From contig JAMXBD010001406.1 of NCBI GenBank assembly GCA_024138025.1, forward strand, positions 186,001-250,000: a DNA stretch of 64,000 nt, in the 5' to 3' direction. This document shows positions 49,893 through 62,394 of this stretch, piece after piece. Origin of the DNA: Combretum micranthum (Eukaryota; Streptophyta; Magnoliopsida; Myrtales; Combretaceae). Positions within the stretch are counted from its first letter, which is position 1; each line of letters opens with the position of its first letter. The translations under genes and the position numbers were made by a program. The notes beneath the pieces were generated by a model. The model searched no databases and was not told the origin of the DNA. It worked only from the letters and a program-made list of their open reading frames with translations.

Positions 49893-50260
49893 GGGTAAAT
49901 TATATTAAAAGGACACAACGTTTGGGAATAATTCATTTGAGTTCACAACGTTTCGAGTGGTTATAAAGATGTCATAACGTTTAAAGACGTGAGTCAATTG
50001 AAGTCACTATTGAAACGAGTCAATCAGTAAAATATTTAAAATTATAATTTAGAAATTTTGACATGTTATAACACATGTCAATAGTAACTTCAATTAATCC
50101 ACATCTTTAAACATTGTGATCTTTTTTTAATCACTTAAAACATTGTAACCTAAAATGAACTTACTCCCTAAACATTGCGATATCTTTTTAACTATTTAAA
50201 ACGTTATGATCTTAAATAAATTTATCCCCAAATATTGTGACATTTCGGTGTTATTTACCT
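49893..50260. mobile_element. MULE-type MITE, about 368 bp
   Basis: Its start GGGTAAATTATATTAAAAGG and subterminal ACAACGTTTGGGAATAA pair with the end, whose reverse complement reads GGTAAATAACACCGAAATGT then ACAATATTTGGGGATAAA. The internal ACGTTTCGAGTGGTTATAAAG motif repeats at both ends. The left copy lacks it near 3,225. The target duplication is imperfect. The TIRs resemble those of the 5.1-kb MULE at 52,941, a possible source of transposase. Confidence 0.8.
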
Positions 50261-51177
50261 TGTAAATTTAATGGGCACATCCATTAAAGACTTTGCAATC
50301 TTATATGTCCAACATGATCATATGGGACTAAAGACATGTTCTACTCTCTACATCTATACAATAGGCAACCAGATAAATAAAGCATAAGAAATTACACCAT
50401 AGGGCCTTCTAACTTGAAAAATCGTATACTATAGGATTAAAATTTGTTGTCCCCGAGGTGATGTTCTATTCTTGTCTTAGCGAATAAGTTTTTGACATGT
50501 GTTTTGAAATATAATTATTGCTGGTATTACTTTAATTTTTTTTTTTTTATTGTACACACGTCAAATACTCATTTATTGGGACACTAATGAAATAATATCA
50601 TGGAAACATTATATTCCCATCTTATAATATTTTTCAATAGGAATATCTACGATGTTCTAGCACTTTTCCTTTTTTTTTTTTTTTTTGCTTCAACTAACTA
50701 AAGGATTAATATCATTATTATTTATGTTAATGTGGGTTATGATGGACGTCAATTGAAGTTAGCTTGGAGATTCTTCACACTAGCTTCAAGAAAAGTGACA
50801 TCCTATATGGATCGAAATCAATATTAAAAATGAGAAAGAAATCGCGGTCTTTTCGCGTATTGTATGACTATGCCTTTGTTGTTGACATTAACAATGTCAA
50901 AATCTTCTCGTACACAAAGTAAATTTTTTCAGAATCTTCTCGTACACATCACCAATTGGGTGGTTATTCCCTTATTGATTATTGGATTTACGGCGTTATA
51001 ATCACCCACATGGTTTTCCACCTACATTTGATGTTTTCCAGCCGACCTTGTGCTCTTTTCTGTTGAAAGTGCCATCATAGTCATCTCTTTACAGCTGGGA
51101 ATATCAAAGTCATTTGCCAGAGATGTGCTGCTTCAAGTCTATTGGTTATCCACCCATCTTTAAATATAGAAATCTTC

Positions 51178-51545
51178 CGTCCGAGTCAAGTCCAACCGTT
51201 GGACCCGATCATTAGATCTGGATCCTCAAAATGACTCCGAATCACTATGCCTTGATGGCGGGACTGTTTGAACTGTGGATCTATGGTACATAAGACGGAT
51301 TTAAATGGATCCGATGCTTTTAAAAAAAAAAATTTACACATTTTAAATATAAAAATGTGTTGATACTCTCTAGTTTTGGGCTTTTTTTATTTTTCAACTC
51401 AGAACCCTTTTTGGACGGGTCAGAGCAGACGGGTCCATGGGATGAAGGTCGGACCCGCCAACCTGACAAGGTGGGTCCAACGGCAGGCCTACTGTGACCT
51501 ATTCTAATCGGGTCTCAATTCTAACCGGATCTAAGGAGATGTCTA
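51178..51545. repeat. G+C-richer insertion in the right duplicate
   Basis: This segment, rich in GGACCCG and GGGTCC motifs, is absent from the left copy at the matching point near 3,935. It shares the motifs GACGGGT, GGACCCGCC and GGTGGGTCCAA with 1,055-1,120. No coding capacity; element class unknown. Confidence 0.5.
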
Positions 51546-51864
51546 TACAAATATATATATATATTGATTTTGAAACCATAAACATATAATGCTTGATGTG
51601 GCTTTTACGAATCGATCGATATAATATTGATTTTAATAATGTAAATGATATATTATAGTTTTATTCCTAATAAGATAAATTAATTACCATGCTCTTAAAA
51701 TGGTATATCCCATTGTTTTTCTTCAAATCATATATGTTCAATTTTATGTATAAAATGTCAAAGAATTTTATATACATAAAAGGTACTTCATATATAGTAT
51801 AGCATACAATAGAAAATGTTATAGATGGAATAAAATTATTTCATTTGGATTGGCTAGTAGGAGT

Positions 51865-52045
51865 CTGTTAGGATTATTTGATTTTGATTTGTATCTTATT
51901 TATGTATGATCTATCTTTATATTTTATTTATATATAATGTTTATGAGTAAAAATATTTATTTTTTGATAAATATCTATTCAAAAATAATAAAAATAAGAT
52001 GTCAAATAAACTAAAAAAAGATGAAACAAATACAGCCATAAACAA
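51865..52045. mobile_element. Short AT-rich MITE-like insertion
   Basis: It belongs to the dispersed family at 4,265 (TTTGATTTGTATCTTATTTA at the start, GATGAAACAAATACAG at the end). The left copy near 4,810 lacks it. Confidence 0.45.
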
Positions 52046-53237
52046 GCAAATATTAATTGATAAGTATAAGGGTGTCTACGCCGTAGAAAAGTTTACGTGG
52101 GACGGACAACGTCAGAACTTTTGAAGTTAAGACATATATTGAATAATTTCGATTAATAGAAAATGTAAATAATATATATATGTGTGTGTGTAATATATCA
52201 TCGTCATCCTAAAAAGTTGCTGGAGGTACTGTAATTAAGGATCTGCCACATGCAAGCTCACCTGTCTGAGTTTTCCTGAAAGCCAACCAAGCAGCCAAAC
52301 GAGCAATATTAATGGAAAACAAAACCCTAGGATAATGGGGAACGATTGATTGAGACGCGAAATGATTAATAGGGTATAAATATTAATAAATTTATGTAAA
52401 TAATTTTATAAAAACTACATACTATTTTTATTATTTATTCAAAACATATTAATACTTATCATAGTTATTAAGACACGTAGCGCATCACCTCATATAAATT
52501 TTTTCATGGGATAACACAACAGTTGCATTCTGTCTATCATTTTCCTCTCTACCTGGACATTTGAACTGAGGGACGACACAGCACTGAATTTCTCTCCTGT
52601 TTGACACAGAATGATGCCAGCCATATTGTGTGGTCCTTTCTTCTATCATTCAGTAAAAAAGTCCTAGTGTTGGGAGGAATTAATTGCCTGAATACGACAT
52701 CCATTGCCACCCCAACATGTGGGCTATTTTTCCACATAATGTCCAATCAATGTTAATGCTTGTCGACAGGAAATTCTATTTTTTTTCCATTAATTGTAAA
52801 AGCAAAATGAATATTTTTAAAATCGACCTTTAATTGAAAAGAAAATTTTACCTTTGAATTTTACTTGAACTAATATCACGAATATTATCTAAATTTTAAT
52901 AAAATAAAATATATAATTATATATTTAAATTTAAAAAATGAATAATTACAAAGAAAGATCTAAACATTTAAAGATAGATTCATTTAAGATCCCAATATTT
53001 TAAATAATTAAAATTTTTTTTTCAATATTTAAGCAAGTGGTTCATTTTAGGTCTTCGTAATAGCCCCATTATGATGCCATTACCAAAACTCTGTTATTTG
53101 CCATGTTGACGAACAACTTGATAGAGAAGTTAAAAATCATTAACTTCTATCTCTAATTGAAGCTTTGATTCAATAACAGTTACACTTATGTCTAGTATTA
53201 TCATTTATGTTTCTTTTGTGCTTATTAAATGATTTGA

Positions 53238-55276
53238 ATGTGTAGAACTAATCTCCGCCCTTCATGCTGTCAAGTTATCATGGCAGAAAAGAATGTTCTT
53301 ATTGCTGTCAACCATGGAAGGTGCTCTGTTAGTGAGGGCTTACACACAAACTACATTAGTAGGTCATTATTGCTAGTTTATGTCATGATAAATTGTGTGG
53401 CATATGCTGATTTAGTGGAAAACATCCAAAGGGGGATTAAATGAGATGATGTGACAAGGATTTTTTACAAAACTTCTAAGGACATGGGTTCTTATTTGTC
53501 GATGCATGACAACTTCAGCTTCACAAATTTTGTTTATCAATTCCTAAATAGAGGTGTTTGTGAGATATTCATTGAGCATAAGAGTCAAACATCGATGAAT
53601 CTCCTCACCCTTTGCCACCATGTTAGGAGGAGCCTAATGTGGCCATAGATCCACTTGCACATCTTGACTCGGAGACTATGGAAAAATGGAGTGAAACAGA
53701 TAATAGCGAGAGCGCTGAGGTTGAGATGGGCTACGAGAGTTGTGCATCTCCTACTATTGAAGGGGAGTTAGGGGTAGATGATGAGAAAGATGAAGATGAC
53801 ATGGATTATGCCAATTTTGATGCTGATTTAGAGGATAAAGATGCATCTAGCAATGAAGGGTGTGGCAAACTGCATGATGATCAAAGTGGCCAGCTAAGAA
53901 GAGCCATAAGTTTCCCTTATTTGATGCATATGCTAAATATCGTGTGTTTTTAATAGGAATGGTGTTCGAAGATGTGGAACAGTTCAAGAAGGCTATGGCA
54001 CACTACTCGATCATGGACCAACATAACGTATATTTCCATAGAAAATAGTGCAAACAAGATTAGAGTCAAGTGCAAAGAGAACCAATGTCCATGGAAAATA
54101 ACCACTTCAATAAACGAAAGCATAGAAGAACTCTAAGTGAAGGTATATGAGCTGAAACATGTTTCCCAACAGGTGTACAAGAACAAAAGGGAAACTTCCA
54201 AGTGGTTAGTAGATGCCTTCAAGGATAGAATCATATCAACTCTAAGAATTGAAGGAACCGAGCTTAAAGATTAGTGAACACTCAATTAGGTTTAAATATT
54301 ACTATTAGTAAGGCACAGAGGACTAGGGAGAGTTTTGGTGTAAACGGAATGTGATTATGTGGAGGAATTGAAGCAAAGTAACACTCCGGTTATTCTTTAG
54401 GTTAGTGAGTCTGTTAATGGGAAGAAATCTGATTTCATTCACATGTATGTGTGTTTTGGGGCATGGAAGAGAGGCTTCCTGGCTGGATGTCGTCGTATAA
54501 TAGGAGTTGATGGTTGCTTTTAAACAAGTCTATGTAAGGGCCAACCAATTGTTGTGTCCAGTCGAGTGGGATGCCAACAATGGGATGTTCCTAATTATAT
54601 GGGTAGTAGTGGAGGTGGAGAATAAGGAAAATTGGGAGTAGTTCCTAGGATTACTGAAATCTAAGCTCGATATCGTTGACATTTGTGAGGGTTGGACCTT
54701 CATCAGTGATCATCAAAAGGTACACATCTAAATTCCAAATTTCTTTGTTGTTTATTTCGTAGTTTATACCTAAATGCAAGTTTATGTTTTCATTGTGGGG
54801 AGTAATGGATGGTGTGAAGAAGCATTATTACAAAAGTGAACATAGATATTGCGTTTGACACTTAAATGCGAAGTGAAGAGCTTCATTACCAGTAACAAAG
54901 TTAAATGGGGTATTTTAAGCATGTGCAAAGAGTGAAAACGAGGCGGATTTTCGCCAAAACATGGAGATCATTGAGGAACATTCTCTTGTAGCTCACGTCG
55001 TTGAAGGAGATAGACTTTTCCCATTAGGTGAAGCAATACTTCCAAACATGTGTGAAGCGTGATTGTGTCGAGAGTAGCTTATGTGAAACCTTTAATGTGA
55101 AAATTCTCGATTTTCGAGGAAAGTCTATAATAACAATGCTGGAGGGTATGAGGAATTACGTGATGAAACAAATGAATAAGCAAAAAGAAGTAGCATCAAA
55201 GTGGGCTTGTGATTATTCACCTCAAGCTATGCAAATTTTAGACGTGCGCTCTACAAAAGTTGCCTTTGTAAAGTGA
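53238..55276 (+). pseudogene. MULE transposase pseudogene (MURA-type)
   Basis: The transposase cuts and moves the element. The open pieces follow MULE order: an N-terminal part; an acidic linker (53,639-53,953, PLAHLDSETMEKWSE); the DNA-binding domain (NSANKIRVKCKENQCPWK, about 54,040-54,100); the catalytic core with first Asp in FLAGCRRIIGVDGCF (54,480-54,522), second Asp in FISDHQK (54,700-54,720) and EHRYCV (about 54,840); and FNVKILDFRGKSIITMLEG (55,088 onward). Stops lie between nearly all pieces, including right after GVDGCF. The C-terminal SWIM zinc finger was not found after 55,276. Confidence 0.85.
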
Positions 55277-56884
55277 GGTTTTGGTTATGTTGGCAATATG
55301 GTTGATTTACTCTTTAATTCAGTATTGTTGCAGTAGAGTTATACTTTCACAACTAGGACATGGTCACAAAAATAGGGCACATATTTGATTGATATTTTGT
55401 TGAATAGGATAATGAGAATGTTGGCTTTCTAGTGAAAGATTGTATGTATACACGTACTGGTTTTTCTAGTATTGTGGAATTAAAATGAGAAAAAGGGCCT
55501 ACTTCCTTTTTTTTCTTTTAAAGTTCTGCATTTATCATTTTTGACTAGTATATCTTTCTTTCCCTCAGGGAGTCAAACGGAACTTGATATTGGTGTCATC
55601 ACTAGAACTCGGAGGGTCCTGAGCTCCATTTACACATCAAGGAGCAAACCAAAACAACTCAGCAATACCAACAAAGAGAATCCAAGGGATTTTAAATCTT
55701 ACCTTTAGTCATCATTGGAATCCATCAAATAGCATAGACAACTAGATGTTATGAACTTAGATGATTGACATTTAGTATAATGTGAATGGACAATAGCAAT
55801 GTGGGAGGAGCAAGATTTTAGAGAAGCAAAATGTTTTTTGAAAAATTTCATGCATAGCAAAGCATAACATAATTTGCTTATAACCTTAGTTTGTTTAAGG
55901 TCTCTTTTTGTGAGTATGGCCAAGGGAGTTAATGTATAGCATTAGTGATGGAACTAATTAAATAGGCATGTTGCATTTGAACTAACAATGATTATGAATA
56001 CCAAGTACATGATAGTTTTTGCCACCATGGCTGTGAATACAAAGTACATAATAGTTTTTGGCATAACCGATTTTTAGTTATTATCGTAAATAATATGAAA
56101 ATAGATAGTATTGCAATCTGAGTTAATGATTCATCACAAATTTGAATGATCAGTGTGTCTAAAAAAGAATTATATGCATGCCCAGCTTGTTGGGGTCGGT
56201 TTCACCTTTCAATATAACCAAAACTGGTTGTGGTAGGCCAATGAAGATGAGTATAAAAAAATAAAAATAAAAAGTACAAAATTCATTATCAAGTTATAAA
56301 ATAACTATCAACTTGGAAACAAATGTCTCACATGGTTGCGCACATGTTGTTGTATCTATTTTATTTAACCAACCACAAAGCAGCTTTGTTAGAGGAAAAT
56401 GTGTGCTAGGTACAAACAACTTATATAGATAATATGACAGAAGCTAATTTTTAGTTTTTACTCTAACTAACTTACTATCATATGTTGCAAATTTCATATA
56501 TACTCAATATTGATATGGTTAGACATGTATACTCAGCTTCCTTTATGTTGACATTTTTATTCATAAGCATTAGTCATTAGCCATTCATTAACTAAATTCA
56601 AGTCGAAATTCAACATAGACAGGTATAGAATTAGCATGCTAACTCTTGCAACTCTACACTCCACATAAGATATGACATAAGTTGAAGAAACTCTAGAACA
56701 ATTGATTGAGAAAAAGCATTCATTAATTGTAATAGGTTACATAAACTCCTTTAACGAAATCAAGAAACTCTAGAAGTAACCAAATCCATACTTTTTTCTT
56801 TTAACAACATGAATAAGATGACAACAAAAATTAGAAATAACAACCATGGCAAAACCAAGAAATGAAGTAATAGTATCTTCTTCC
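55277..56884. other. MULE interior between its two genes, no gene recognised
   Basis: AT-rich sequence with a 72-codon minus-strand frame (55,705-55,923) of no known family. It may hold a worn 3' part of the transposase gene or an intron (pyrimidine-rich CCCTCAG near 55,562), but no SWIM motif is visible. Confidence 0.4.
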
Positions 56885-57299
56885 TCTTCTTAGACTTCAA
56901 ACTTGTCTTAGAGCAAGCAAGTTTTTACTTAACCACATTAACTCAGTAGCTAAAGCAGTGAGTGCAATAGTCGCATCGTTGATGCTTAATTGGCATGTGC
57001 ATTTGCATCGGATAATGCACTTAAGTGATCGATCTCTATCACATGATTAGACATTAGTGGGTTTATACCCTCGAAGAAGGCGTAACGTCCTTCACCTCTA
57101 TGATGAAGACTATTATAAAACCGCCTCCTCAATTTTGTCTTGTTCAACTAGTTTGTTCGATGGAAGGCAAACCGCAAAAACAATAGTTAACACCACCTGT
57201 GCTATCCATGAAGATTCCCATGGATCCAAATGATGCTTGCAAATTGTTGGAAAGTGCAGTACTCCTCACTGGCCTTCTTTGAACATTAGAGTTTTCCAT
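56885..57299 (-). pseudogene. GRF-type zinc-finger protein pseudogene inside the MULE
   Basis: From ATG at 57,299 the minus strand reads MENSNVQRRPVRS, then CFCGLPSIEQTS, and after a frame change RRRFYNSLHH, RYAFFEGINPLMSN and a tail. The order C-x-C-G, TS, RRF fits plant GRF zinc fingers, small proteins often found as a second, opposite-strand gene in MULEs. A stop replaces the expected Trp after TS. Its role in transposition is not known. Confidence 0.65.
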
Positions 57300-58665
57300 T
57301 ATCTGACTCATACCAACATACTAGTGCTTCTTGGAATTCCATAAAAATGAAAGATTTTTTTTTTTTTTTTTTGTAGAAACTTCACGTACAACATATGAAT
57401 CAAATAGAAAAACTTACTTGATTCCTACTTAACTTCTCATTCTTAAATTTTTTCCAAATAGTCATGAAAAAAAAAGATGGTGAAAAGTGATTTGCATACA
57501 TGAATATGGCAATATACTAATGAACAAAGCATGTATAGCAACATGAATAAATCCCAATCAAGCTTCTATAACCCAAATCAATAGAAAATGAAAAAAATTA
57601 TAATTTCAACTCATCAAACCCGAATTTCAATCACGCCATACATTAATTGGGAGAAATACCTAGTCTCCTTCAAACTCCATGAGTTGCAAAATGGGGTATA
57701 AAAGTTTAAAATGCTACATGGTGATTTAGGGTTCTTTCGATTTTGATTTGTGGAGAATTGGAGGTGTTTTTAAGGTTTTGTTTCTCTATTTATGGGTATG
57801 ATTCATTTTAATTAGGTATATGCCATTTGACATTTTTTTTTGTGTGATTGCGGGGTGTTTTTTTTTTTTTTTTAAATAAAGGGTCCAATTTAAATCAAAT
57901 GTAAATATTATTATTAGTTTAGTCCACTTGTATGCCAACATGGAAAATAACAAAGTTTTAATAATTACATTGAACGGTGCCACATTGGGGCCATTACAGA
58001 GAACTAAAATGAATCACTTGCCCAAATGGTGAGACCTTAAATAAACTTATTCTCAAATATTGAGAATTCCAATGTAATTTACTCCTTTAAAAATGATCAA
58101 TTTAGAATCTAAAAGAATTTTTTATAAACATTAATGGTACCTTTGTAAAATTAGCCAATACTATCATCTTATGTGTTGTTTTAAACCAATATAATAGAGT
58201 TATTATTAGCTTATATGAAAAGTTCTTTTAGGTATTAAATTGATCAATACGTCTTCACTAATAAATAATTTTTTTATATATTATTTCCTGTTTATTTTTA
58301 TTATATTTTGAATTTTCAAATGTGAATTGAAGGTGTTTCAACTGAGTAGGTACTAAATTGATTGATTTTAAAATTTAGATATATAATTGCATAATTTACC
58401 AAAATTCAGGTATCATTCATGACATTTACCTACTTTACTTCTAGAAGAACTTTTTCTTGCTTCACTTATGCTTATATCCTAAGATAAAAATGTCCTTCTA
58501 TGTCTATTAGATCTAAGAGGTAAGCTGGTTTGAAATTAACTAAATAGTGTTATAATTACAAATAAATAAATAAAAAGGATATGTGAGATATAATTAAAAG
58601 TTATTTGGAAAAGTTAAAGATCTGACCTATTCAATTGATATGGTCATAAAATTGGTTTTAAATAA

Positions 58666-60194
58666 GGGTATTCATAGTTTAGTTTGGTTCGATTTAGGGA
58701 TCGGATCGTACCGAACCACATATGAAATGGTTCGGTTCAAACGCTTGATAAACTGAATCTCTTTTAATGATTCAGGTTATTGAACCAAACTACTTCAAAT
58801 ACAGTTCGGTTTGGTTCAAACTGCTTTTAAAAGCATCTAGTTGTAATATATAATATTAATAGCCATTTGAGTTCCTAAGAAAAAAGAAAGAAAATTGTAT
58901 TGGCATATTAGTCTTTTCAAATGCTTTAAAAAAGTTTTGGAGAAGAAATATTCTTTAAAAAGTTCTTTTTTCCTTGTTATGTCAATGCCATATAGTAAAC
59001 TAATAACAACAACAACAAACAAATGACATGATCTTTACCTAAAATTTATAATAAAGGTCAAAAGTGTGTTCGATGAATTATCTTTGCTATAAGCATTCAA
59101 TCGCATATTCCTTATGGATAGTAAATTAGTTGTAATTAGCATATTTTAATGTTCTAAATTTTATCATATCTATCGTGTATGTAGTTTAATTAAATGATTG
59201 TATTTTATTTGAATTATATTATGCCGCTTTATTTTAATTTGATGCATGTCTGCTAGTTTTAGGAAGAATTTAAAATTAATAAAATAAGAAAACATAAAGT
59301 GAAATTTTCGATGATGATGATGATGATGAATATGATGATGATGATGATGATGATAATAATAATAATAATAAGGAACATTAAAATCGATGAAAATCTTTTC
59401 CATAGCTTTAGAAAGGTTTCAATATCAATGAAATAAAATAGGAAAATATATAGTAAAGATGTTAAAATAATAATGAAGGACATCATGATTTATGGAAATC
59501 TGTTCTATTATTTCAGGAAAAGATCTATAAAAAAAGCAATTAGTATGTTAAAGAGATATGCAAAGTATTAAAAACTTATCTTTTATGTTGAGGAATTAAA
59601 ACTTAAAAGCCTATTCTATATTTTTTAAAACGAGTCAAAGATTGCTTGTTTAATATTATTAGATATATAATACACTTAATGATGTATTATATATAATATA
59701 TAATACAATATTTATATTTATAAATAACATTAATATGGTTAAAAAAGTAATTTACATTTCATAAATTAAAACAAAATCACAACTTCTCTTAATAAATTTG
59801 TAAATTAAAATCTTATTCAATTCTCTTTCAAAGATGCATTTAAATGCAAGAATGGTATTAGAATTTAGAATTGCAAATCGCAAGTCTAATCTAACATACT
59901 ACATACATATGTGATATTAGAGTAAAATATTGCATGTAACCCTAAAATAATGCTTAAGAGTTATAAATAAACAAAATAGCTCATATTTTTTTATTTCTTT
60001 TATTGTGAAGCAGTTTATTCTAGTTTAAACGGTTTGGTTCGATTCGGTTCGACCACTTAAACCAAATCATAACCGTTTAGACTTTTCCTGAATTGAACTG
60101 CAAACTGATCCTAAATATAAAAGAGCCATATTTTAAGATTTGATTTGGCTTGGTTCGATTTTCGATTTATTTGGTTTGATTCAATGAATACTCC
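58666..60194. mobile_element. 1.5-kb non-autonomous TIR element
   Basis: It starts GGGTATTCATAGTTTAGTTT and ends TTTGATTCAATGAATACTCC, whose reverse complement is GGAGTATTCATTGAATCAAA. Both ends are rich in GGTTCGGTTT/AACCGAACC motifs for about 150 bases. The left copy is continuous at this point (near 6,890). The interior is AT-rich without coding capacity; the minus-strand frames at 58,837-59,022, 59,170-59,403 and 59,259-59,486 are read through an ATG/AAT microsatellite or carry no motif. The target duplication is unclear. Confidence 0.7.
59308..59372. repeat. (GAT)n/(AAT)n microsatellite
   Basis: About 16 GAT-type units with one interruption, passing into AAT units. It produces the poly-Tyr/His and poly-Ile stretches of the overlapping minus-strand frames. 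Confidence 0.95.
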
Positions 60195-60859
60195 TAATTT
60201 TAAGGCACCATCCCTTCAACCTTTCGGATAAAAAGTTGAGAAAATATCCGGATGAACTTATCCATTTAGCCCGACTGATTCATCTTGATTCTTATAAAAG
60301 CCGACCGTATTTTCTTGAGTAGGAATGTAGCAATTTTTCTCCTCATATGTCAAAGATATACCAAGTTACTCAACAAAAACAAATGGACAGCTAGGGACAA
60401 CAAAGGTAAAAGATAAAATAAATCTCTAAGATTATAAATTTCAAGAAAATAGTTGGTTTTATTACTTTATAAATAAAATACGACTTATATTTTACTAGTT
60501 AATATTGATTTGATCCTGCTTTGACCCTCTCATGTCTTAATCCTTCAAATTCTCGAACCAACCTTGATCCATAACATTGTCACTCGGTAATATAGAGTCA
60601 TTCCTTTTTTTTTTTTCTTAATTTCATGTTTTTTATTATTTTGTCTTTTTCATATATTTTTTTTATCACTATGATAGAGGATGAGAAATTTGAACCTCAA
60701 TACCAGATGTTACTAAGCTATAAAAGCATTGGCTATTAGTTTGTCTCTCTATATAGGTTTTTGTTTTACTTAGTCATCATCATAAGTACAAGTAATAATA
60801 CAAAATGATTTATACTTAAAACTCTTGACCTGAAATATCATATACAAATATACATATAC

Positions 60860-61018
60860 TCAAGGGTCAATATCACCTTTTTGGTATCTCATGTTTTCTA
60901 AAATGTGCAATTAAATATCTAAATTTTAAAATAATTAATTTAATATTTAATAAAATTTAAATAGTTTATTATATATTTGAAAGAAATTCGGATACCAAAT
61001 GCCACAGCATGCCTATAG
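60860..61018. mobile_element. Short MITE, about 160 bp, absent from the left duplicate
   Basis: The flanks ATACATATACTCAAG and TTAAGACCAGGTG are adjacent in the left copy (near 7,278-7,295). The ends pair as TTTTTGGTATCTCATG with the reverse complement GCATTTGGTATCCG. The left and right flanks share an ACTCAAG/AGTTAAG-like imperfect duplication. Confidence 0.65.
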
Positions 61019-61570
61019 TTAAGACCAGGTGTAATGCATCTAATTTAATTTGTAAACCTTTTTGTGCCGGGTGGTGGATATAACTGCATTTCATTCATGT
61101 CTCTAAAATTGTCCTCATTGTTAATTTGGATCTATCTGATTTGTCAATTTCGAACCTATAAATTAATGTGAAAGTGGAAATCAGACAAGAATATTGTCAC
61201 TATACATGTGGAAGGTGATGATATAGATTAAATGGGTAGCAAACAGCTGCTTCCTTCAAGTCCTTATGCCCTACTTGGTGGGTTATAATTGCTGGCCTGA
61301 AATTACATCTGTCCTTAAAACGAGACAGATGTCCCTTCTATTGTTTGGCTCAAAGTTTCCCACTGTACTCCATATGAAACCCAAAATTTCATGCTTTAGA
61401 TCAAGCATAATCTTTTTCATTTTTAGTACAAATCGAAATATGTAACATCTCTGTGAAGGATAGCATCGATATAAATTAAGCTATAATGTGATATCAATAT
61501 TATTCTATACTTAATTTGACTTCTCTGCAAAAGGAAATTGGAAAAGTACAATGGTAGTATGTTATAATGG

Positions 61571-62152
61571 GGGAAAAAAATCATGAAACATGCATTCATC
61601 CTTAAAAATGAAATGATTTTCTTTCTAATTGTTTATCCAAATATGTGATACTAAATTGTCAAAAAAATACAAAAAATTGAAAGTATAGATACAAGACCTG
61701 GCATTATCTTATCAATAAAATAAATGTTCATAAAAATTATTTAACAAAGACATTGAGTTGTTATACTTTGAAAGTGTAAATATTGATTTTTCAAAATATA
61801 AAGATAAAACATTAAATTACCAAAAATTAAAAATATCAATACATGATTTGCCATTATTCCAAAAATAAAATAATATGTTTACAATTCTTTCTATATTTTA
61901 AATGAGGAATAAATGAAAATATAAGTGTATAAAATATAACCCAAGTGTAGATCCACCCTAATATAGTACAAAACTTGTAGGAGGAAAGCTATCAGCAGTA
62001 ATGATTGTGAAATAAGGAATACATCTGCATTTTCAAAAATTATAAAAAGAGGATAAAATCATGTTCTTAAAGCTATGAAAATCAATCTATACGATACTAA
62101 TAGTTTTAAAATTATATTAACACTATCTACTTGTTTTTTATAATATAATTTA
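61571..62152. other. AT-rich non-coding stretch
   Basis: Two diverged units (about 61,645-61,735 and 61,800-61,885) share ATTAAATTRYCAAAAA, ATAYAAGA-type and CATTAT blocks. No gene seen. Confidence 0.4.
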
Positions 62153-62394
62153 GGACAAATTACAAAAACATGACATGTGTTTTGGGTCATTTGCAATAAG
62201 GTGACTTGAGTTTTCTTTTTTGACAATCAAATAATCTAAGTTTAATAATCTTGTATAAATTATAAAAGAGGAACGCATGCAACACATGGCACATTTTTAT
62301 TGACTAGTCCTATTATTAATTACATAGCTTACTAAAATAAATAAAAAATAAAAAATTCTAGAAATTAAAAAAAAAGAAAAAAAAAATGAAATCA

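Larger units (their letters stand above)
52941..58085 (+). mobile_element. Mutator-like element (MULE), 5.1 kb, with TIRs and two decayed genes
   Basis: The left TIR (52,941 to about 53,110) and right TIR (about 57,930-58,085, inverted) share CAAGTG-TTCATTTTAG, TAATGGCCCC-like and AACTTTGTTATTTTCCATGTTG-like blocks in order. The flanks are TTTAAAAAATG (52,930-52,940) and TTTAAAAATG (58,086-58,095), a target duplication differing by one A. The left duplicate has no element here. The interior holds a transposase relic on the plus strand and a GRF-type zinc-finger relic on the minus strand, arranged convergently. Confidence 0.9.
48530..61570. repeat. Segmental duplication, right copy (direct, partner 1-8,150)
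   Basis: The shared blocks are listed under the left copy. This copy is about 5 kb longer because of a MITE (49,893), a G+C-richer insert (51,178), a dispersed-family insert (51,865), the MULE and its AT-rich flanks (52,833-58,430), a TIR element (58,666) and a short MITE (60,860). The shared sequence has no recognisable coding region. Confidence 0.9.

Noticed and set aside
59170..59486. Minus-strand frames with poly-Tyr/His and poly-Ile stretches
   Set aside because: Their unusual composition comes from the GAT/AAT microsatellite, not from a protein.
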